DNA of 64,000 bases from Nannocystis punicea (lineage in GTDB: Bacteria; Myxococcota_A; Polyangia; Nannocystales; Nannocystaceae). The notes beneath the pieces are model-generated. The model was not told the DNA's origin. It saw only the letters and a list, made by a program, of their open reading frames with translations, and ran no database searches. The stretch spans positions 11,238,001-11,302,000 of the forward strand of contig NZ_CP114040.1 of NCBI RefSeq assembly GCF_026965555.1. Reading direction: 5' to 3'. The position numbers were made by a program, and so were the translations under genes. This document shows positions 60,903-64,000 of this stretch, in pieces (position 1 is the first letter of the stretch; each line of letters starts with the position of its first letter).

Positions 60903-61486
60903 GCGTAGCCCTCCACGAGGCCGCGGATCACCGCGTCCCAGCCGCCCACGGCGAGGAACAGCAGGACCTTGACCGGCAGCGCGACGGCGGGCTGGACCTG
61001 TCCCGAAAGACCGATGAGGGCCACGAGCTGGGCGAGCACCAGGTCGACGAGCACGAACGGGATCAGGATCAGCGCCGCCATCTGCAGCGCCTCGCCGAGC
61101 TCGGTGACCAGGAACGCCGGCACCAGCGCGAGCGGGTGCGCGAGGTCGACGGCGTTGAGCGCGGCGAAGTACTCGACCTCGGACGGATCGGCGTGGCGGT
61201 CGAGGAACGCCGAAAGCGGCCCGAACAGGGCCCCGACGTCGAGCGGCGCGCCCGAGCCGTACAGCGCCGCAGTCTCGAACGCGACCGGACCCATGATCAC
61301 CGCCGCGACCACCAGCGACAGCGCGAACACGGCGCTCCACGGCAGCAAGGCCTCGGCGCCGAGCCCGACGCGGATCGCCGAGAGCACGACGCTCGCCTTG
61401 GCGAACGCGGTGCAGCTGACTGCGGCGATCGGCGCCAGCGACAGGGCCGCCCACGTGGCAGCGCCTGCCGGCAGCTCAGGGACCAT
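60899..61486 (-). CDS. fliP: FliP/SctR-like export-gate protein
   Basis: A 195-residue protein. The C-terminal half matches the FliP pattern closely: LVPAFLVTELGEALQMAALI, LIPFVLVDLVLA, ALPVKVLLFLAVGGWDAVI. It lacks the N-terminal extension of flagellar FliP. The loop where FliP usually has a Met-rich gasket reads GLSGQVQPAV with no Met. Start ATG 61486 overlaps the fliO end by 11 bases. It forms the entry of the export channel with FliQ and FliR. Confidence 0.85.
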   Translation of the reverse strand: MVPELPAGAATWAALSLAPIAAVSCTAFAKASVVLSAIRVGLGAEALLPWSAVFALSLVVAAVIMGPVAFETAALYGSGAPLDVGALFGPLSAFLDRHADPSEVEYFAALNAVDLAHPLALVPAFLVTELGEALQMAALILIPFVLVDLVLAQLVALIGLSGQVQPAVALPVKVLLFLAVGGWDAVIRGLVEGYA

Positions 61487-61886
61487 GCGCGCGCCACCCC
61501 TCGGTGCTGCGCGTCGCATCGGCGCGCCACTCCTTGGTCTTGCCTGCCGCGTCGGCGCGCCAGCCCTCGGCGCTGCGGGCGGCGTCGGCGACCCACGGCG
61601 GCGCGTCGAGCTCGGCCGGGGCGGCGTTCCACGGCGCCGGCGGCGGATCGGGCAGCTCCAGCAGCAGGTTGGGCGGCCCGCCCGGACCTGTCCCGACGAG
61701 CAGGCGACGCCCGGCGACGTCGACCACGTGCAGCGCGTGCGCCGGCGTCAGCCCGACCACCGTCCGCGCCCGCTCGCGCCGCTCGCCTCGCACCCCGCGG
61801 CCGAGCCACAAGAGCAGCAACAGCGCGACGAGCAACCCGCCGCCGACGGCCACGAGGTGGAGGTACGGTTCGATATCTTCCAGCAC
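61476..61886 (-). CDS. fliO: FliO-like protein
   Basis: A 136-residue protein with one N-terminal transmembrane helix (~10-30), then a small domain with LHVVDVAGRRLLVGTGPGG, the FliO-type pattern. A tail repeats WRADA(A/T) units. In flagella FliO is a chaperone for FliP assembly. GTG 61886 is chosen because TACGCT ends 7 bases upstream. It opens the fliOPQR operon. Confidence 0.7.
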   Translation of the reverse strand: MLEDIEPYLHLVAVGGGLLVALLLLLWLGRGVRGERRERARTVVGLTPAHALHVVDVAGRRLLVGTGPGGPPNLLLELPDPPPAPWNAAPAELDAPPWVADAARSAEGWRADAAGKTKEWRADATRSTEGWRAHGP

Positions 61887-61893
61887 GCCCTCC

Positions 61894-61922
61894 AGCGTAG
61901 GGAGGACGGCCACACCGGGCAA
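61894..61922 (-). promoter_or_regulatory. promoter TTGCCC-17-TACGCT for the fliO operon, leaderless
   Basis: On the minus strand TTGCCC (61922-61917) and TACGCT (61899-61894) are 17 bases apart; the -10 ends 7 bases before GTG 61886. Confidence 0.55.
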
Positions 61923-62140
61923 AAAAGCCGCGACGTCGGCCCTGCGGGGCCATCGGCCGCATGCACGAAGCGCGAGGCAGCGCGAGAATTCGTCGCTGGC
62001 AGCGCCGGCCGACAAGGAAGAAGAGCGCCCGCCGGCGCGGACGTCCTTGAACGGTCCGCACCGTCGAGCGCACGGCGATGCGGCGAGAGCCACGACCCGG
62101 TCCTCCGGACCTGCGCGCCTTCGCGAGCAATCGGCGCTCG

Positions 62141-62180
62141 CCGCAGCCAGCGAGCGCTCGCCGCAGCCAGCGAGCGCTCG
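62141..62180. repeat. 20-bp perfect tandem duplication
   Basis: CCGCAGCCAGCGAGCGCTCG is present twice head to tail; partial copies flank it. Confidence 0.8.
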
Positions 62181-62232
62181 CCGCCGAGCCGTCCGCCCGG
62201 CGCATCGAACCTCTGCGAGCTTCACCGCGACC

Positions 62233-62266
62233 CAAAGCAAAAGGCCCGCGCTGGAGCGCGGGCCTC
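62233..62266 (-). terminator. terminator of the alpha operon after rplQ
   Basis: On the minus strand GGCCCGCGC and GCGCGGGCC form the stem, followed by TTTTGCTTT. Confidence 0.88.
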
Positions 62267-62303
62267 GTTGCTCGGAGCTCAGCGGCCGTGCGGCCGCCGA
62301 GGC

Positions 62304-62783
62304 TCAGTCGGCGGCCGACTCGGAGCCGGTCGCCGACGCGCCGCCGGCGGCCGACGGAGCGGCGGAGGGCAGCTTGAAGGTGACGAGCTCGAGGATCGCC
62401 ATCGGGGCGGCGTCACCGGGGCGGGTGCCGACCTTGAGGATCCGCGTGTAACCGCCGGGGCGGCCGCGGAGCTGCGGGGCGATGTCGGTGAACAGCTTGT
62501 GCAGCGCGGCGCGGGACCGGACCATGCGGCCGGCCATGCGGAGAGCGTGCACGTACTTGCCCTGCTCGGCCGCGGAGCGCTGCTCCTTCGGCTTGGTGAG
62601 CAGGTCACCGAGGCGGAGGGCCGTGGTGATCGTGCGCTCGGCCAGGCGGCGGAGCTCCTTGGCCTTCGGCTCGGTGGTGGTGATGCGCTGGTGCTCGAGC
62701 AGCGACGTGACCATGTTGCGGAACATGGCGCGTCGGTGCGACGAGCTGCGGCTGAACTTGCGGCCAGCGTTCTGGTGGCGCAT
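62304..62783 (-). CDS. rplQ: 50S ribosomal protein L17
   Basis: A 159-residue ribosomal protein. The N-terminus MRHQNAGRKFSRSSSHRRAM, TSLLEHQRITTTEPKAKEL and the C-terminal core are typical of L17. The chain is about 30 residues longer than the Escherichia protein owing to an Ala/Ser-rich acidic tail. It starts 6 bases after rpoA and ends before a strong terminator. Confidence 0.98.
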   Translation of the reverse strand: MRHQNAGRKFSRSSSHRRAMFRNMVTSLLEHQRITTTEPKAKELRRLAERTITTALRLGDLLTKPKEQRSAAEQGKYVHALRMAGRMVRSRAALHKLFTDIAPQLRGRPGGYTRILKVGTRPGDAAPMAILELVTFKLPSAAPSAAGGASATGSESAAD

Positions 62784-62789
62784 GGCGGA

Positions 62790-63803
<1,014 letters not shown>

Positions 63804-63819
63804 TCGTCCCTCCGTGTGG

Positions 63820-64000
63820 TTACTTCGAGTACAGCTCGACGATGAGCTGCTCGTCGATGTCCGCCGAGATGTCCGACCGAGACGGCAGCGCGGTGATCTT
63901 GCCGCGCATGTTCTCCTTGTCGAGATCGATCCACGCCGGCCGCGGGACCCGGTCGACCTGCCCGAGGGCGTCGACGATGCGCTGGATCTTCTTGCTGTTG
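63820..64000 (-). CDS. rpsD: 30S ribosomal protein S4 (C-terminal part, gene continues beyond window)
   Basis: About 60 residues up to the TAA at 63820. The text (WIDLDKENMRGKITALPSR, then IDEQLIVELYSK) matches the S4 C-terminus. The upstream part is outside the window. Confidence 0.95.
   Translation of the reverse strand, partial: NSKKIQRIVDALGQVDRVPRPAWIDLDKENMRGKITALPSRSDISADIDEQLIVELYSK

Larger units (their letters stand above)
61887..62303. other. gap between fliO and rplQ
   Basis: About 417 bases holding the fliO promoter at the left end, a 20-bp perfect tandem duplication (62141-62180) and the rplQ terminator (62233-62266). I see no gene. Confidence 0.6.

Overview
This 64 kb window is very GC-rich and densely coded. 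The gene content points to a delta-proteobacterial/Myxococcota genome, most likely close to the Nannocystineae. Markers are a PATAN (DUF4388)-type motility/signalling protein, an eukaryote-like Ser/Thr kinase, a roadblock/LC7 protein, type IV pilus assembly genes, large TPR proteins with low-complexity linkers, and an S41 protease with a long C-terminal extension. This placement is an inference from gene content, not from a search.

Layout, left to right. 1-3.6 kb: end of an RluD-type pseudouridine synthase gene, a small conserved gene and a SUKH/TPR protein, all on the minus strand. 3.7-6.3 kb: a membrane protein and an ADP-ribosylglycohydrolase, divergent across a tandem-repeat intergenic region. 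6.6-10.3 kb: a histidine kinase and NtrC-type regulator pair. 10.6-17.7 kb: an outer-membrane protein, then rsmI and an RpoH-family sigma factor (minus strand) diverging from a periplasmic S41 protease. 18.3-20.5 kb: an orphan acidic protein and a propeller lipoprotein. 20.7-24.1 kb: tig-clpP-clpX. 24.3-36.5 kb: a long minus-strand run of XRE regulator, pilM-pilN-pilO, aroK, aroB, roadblock gene, aroQ, accB, accC and a 1,599-aa TPR protein. 36.9-42.8 kb: glpK, an exopolyphosphatase (ppx/gppA), an amphi-Trp protein and a membrane-anchored PD40-type protein. 42.8-43.4 kb: a non-coding palindrome-rich array. 43.4-50.1 kb: a lipoprotein, fmt coupled to a receiver/PATAN/J-like chimera, a DUF2147 protein and a dienelactone hydrolase. 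50.3-53.5 kb: priA coupled to a truncated FlhB-like gene. 53.5-58.4 kb: a small secreted protein, a TetR regulator, lon and a Ser/Thr kinase. 58.4-61.9 kb: a divergent fliO-fliP-fliQ-fliR export-gate operon ending in a propeller lipoprotein. 62.3-64 kb: rplQ-rpoA-rpsD of the alpha operon.

Three window-wide signals matter most. First, a short inverted repeat built from TGTCC...GGACA half-sites recurs throughout, in gaps, in terminators and inside disordered coding stretches. It is nearly absent from well-folded housekeeping genes. Second, many start codons lie 7-11 bases after a TANNNT -10 hexamer, implying leaderless or near-leaderless transcripts; this fixes several starts. Third, a minimal, divergent type III export gate is present: FliO, FliP, FliQ and FliR together, plus an FlhB-like protein lacking its cytoplasmic domain next to priA. 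No flagellar structural gene is visible.
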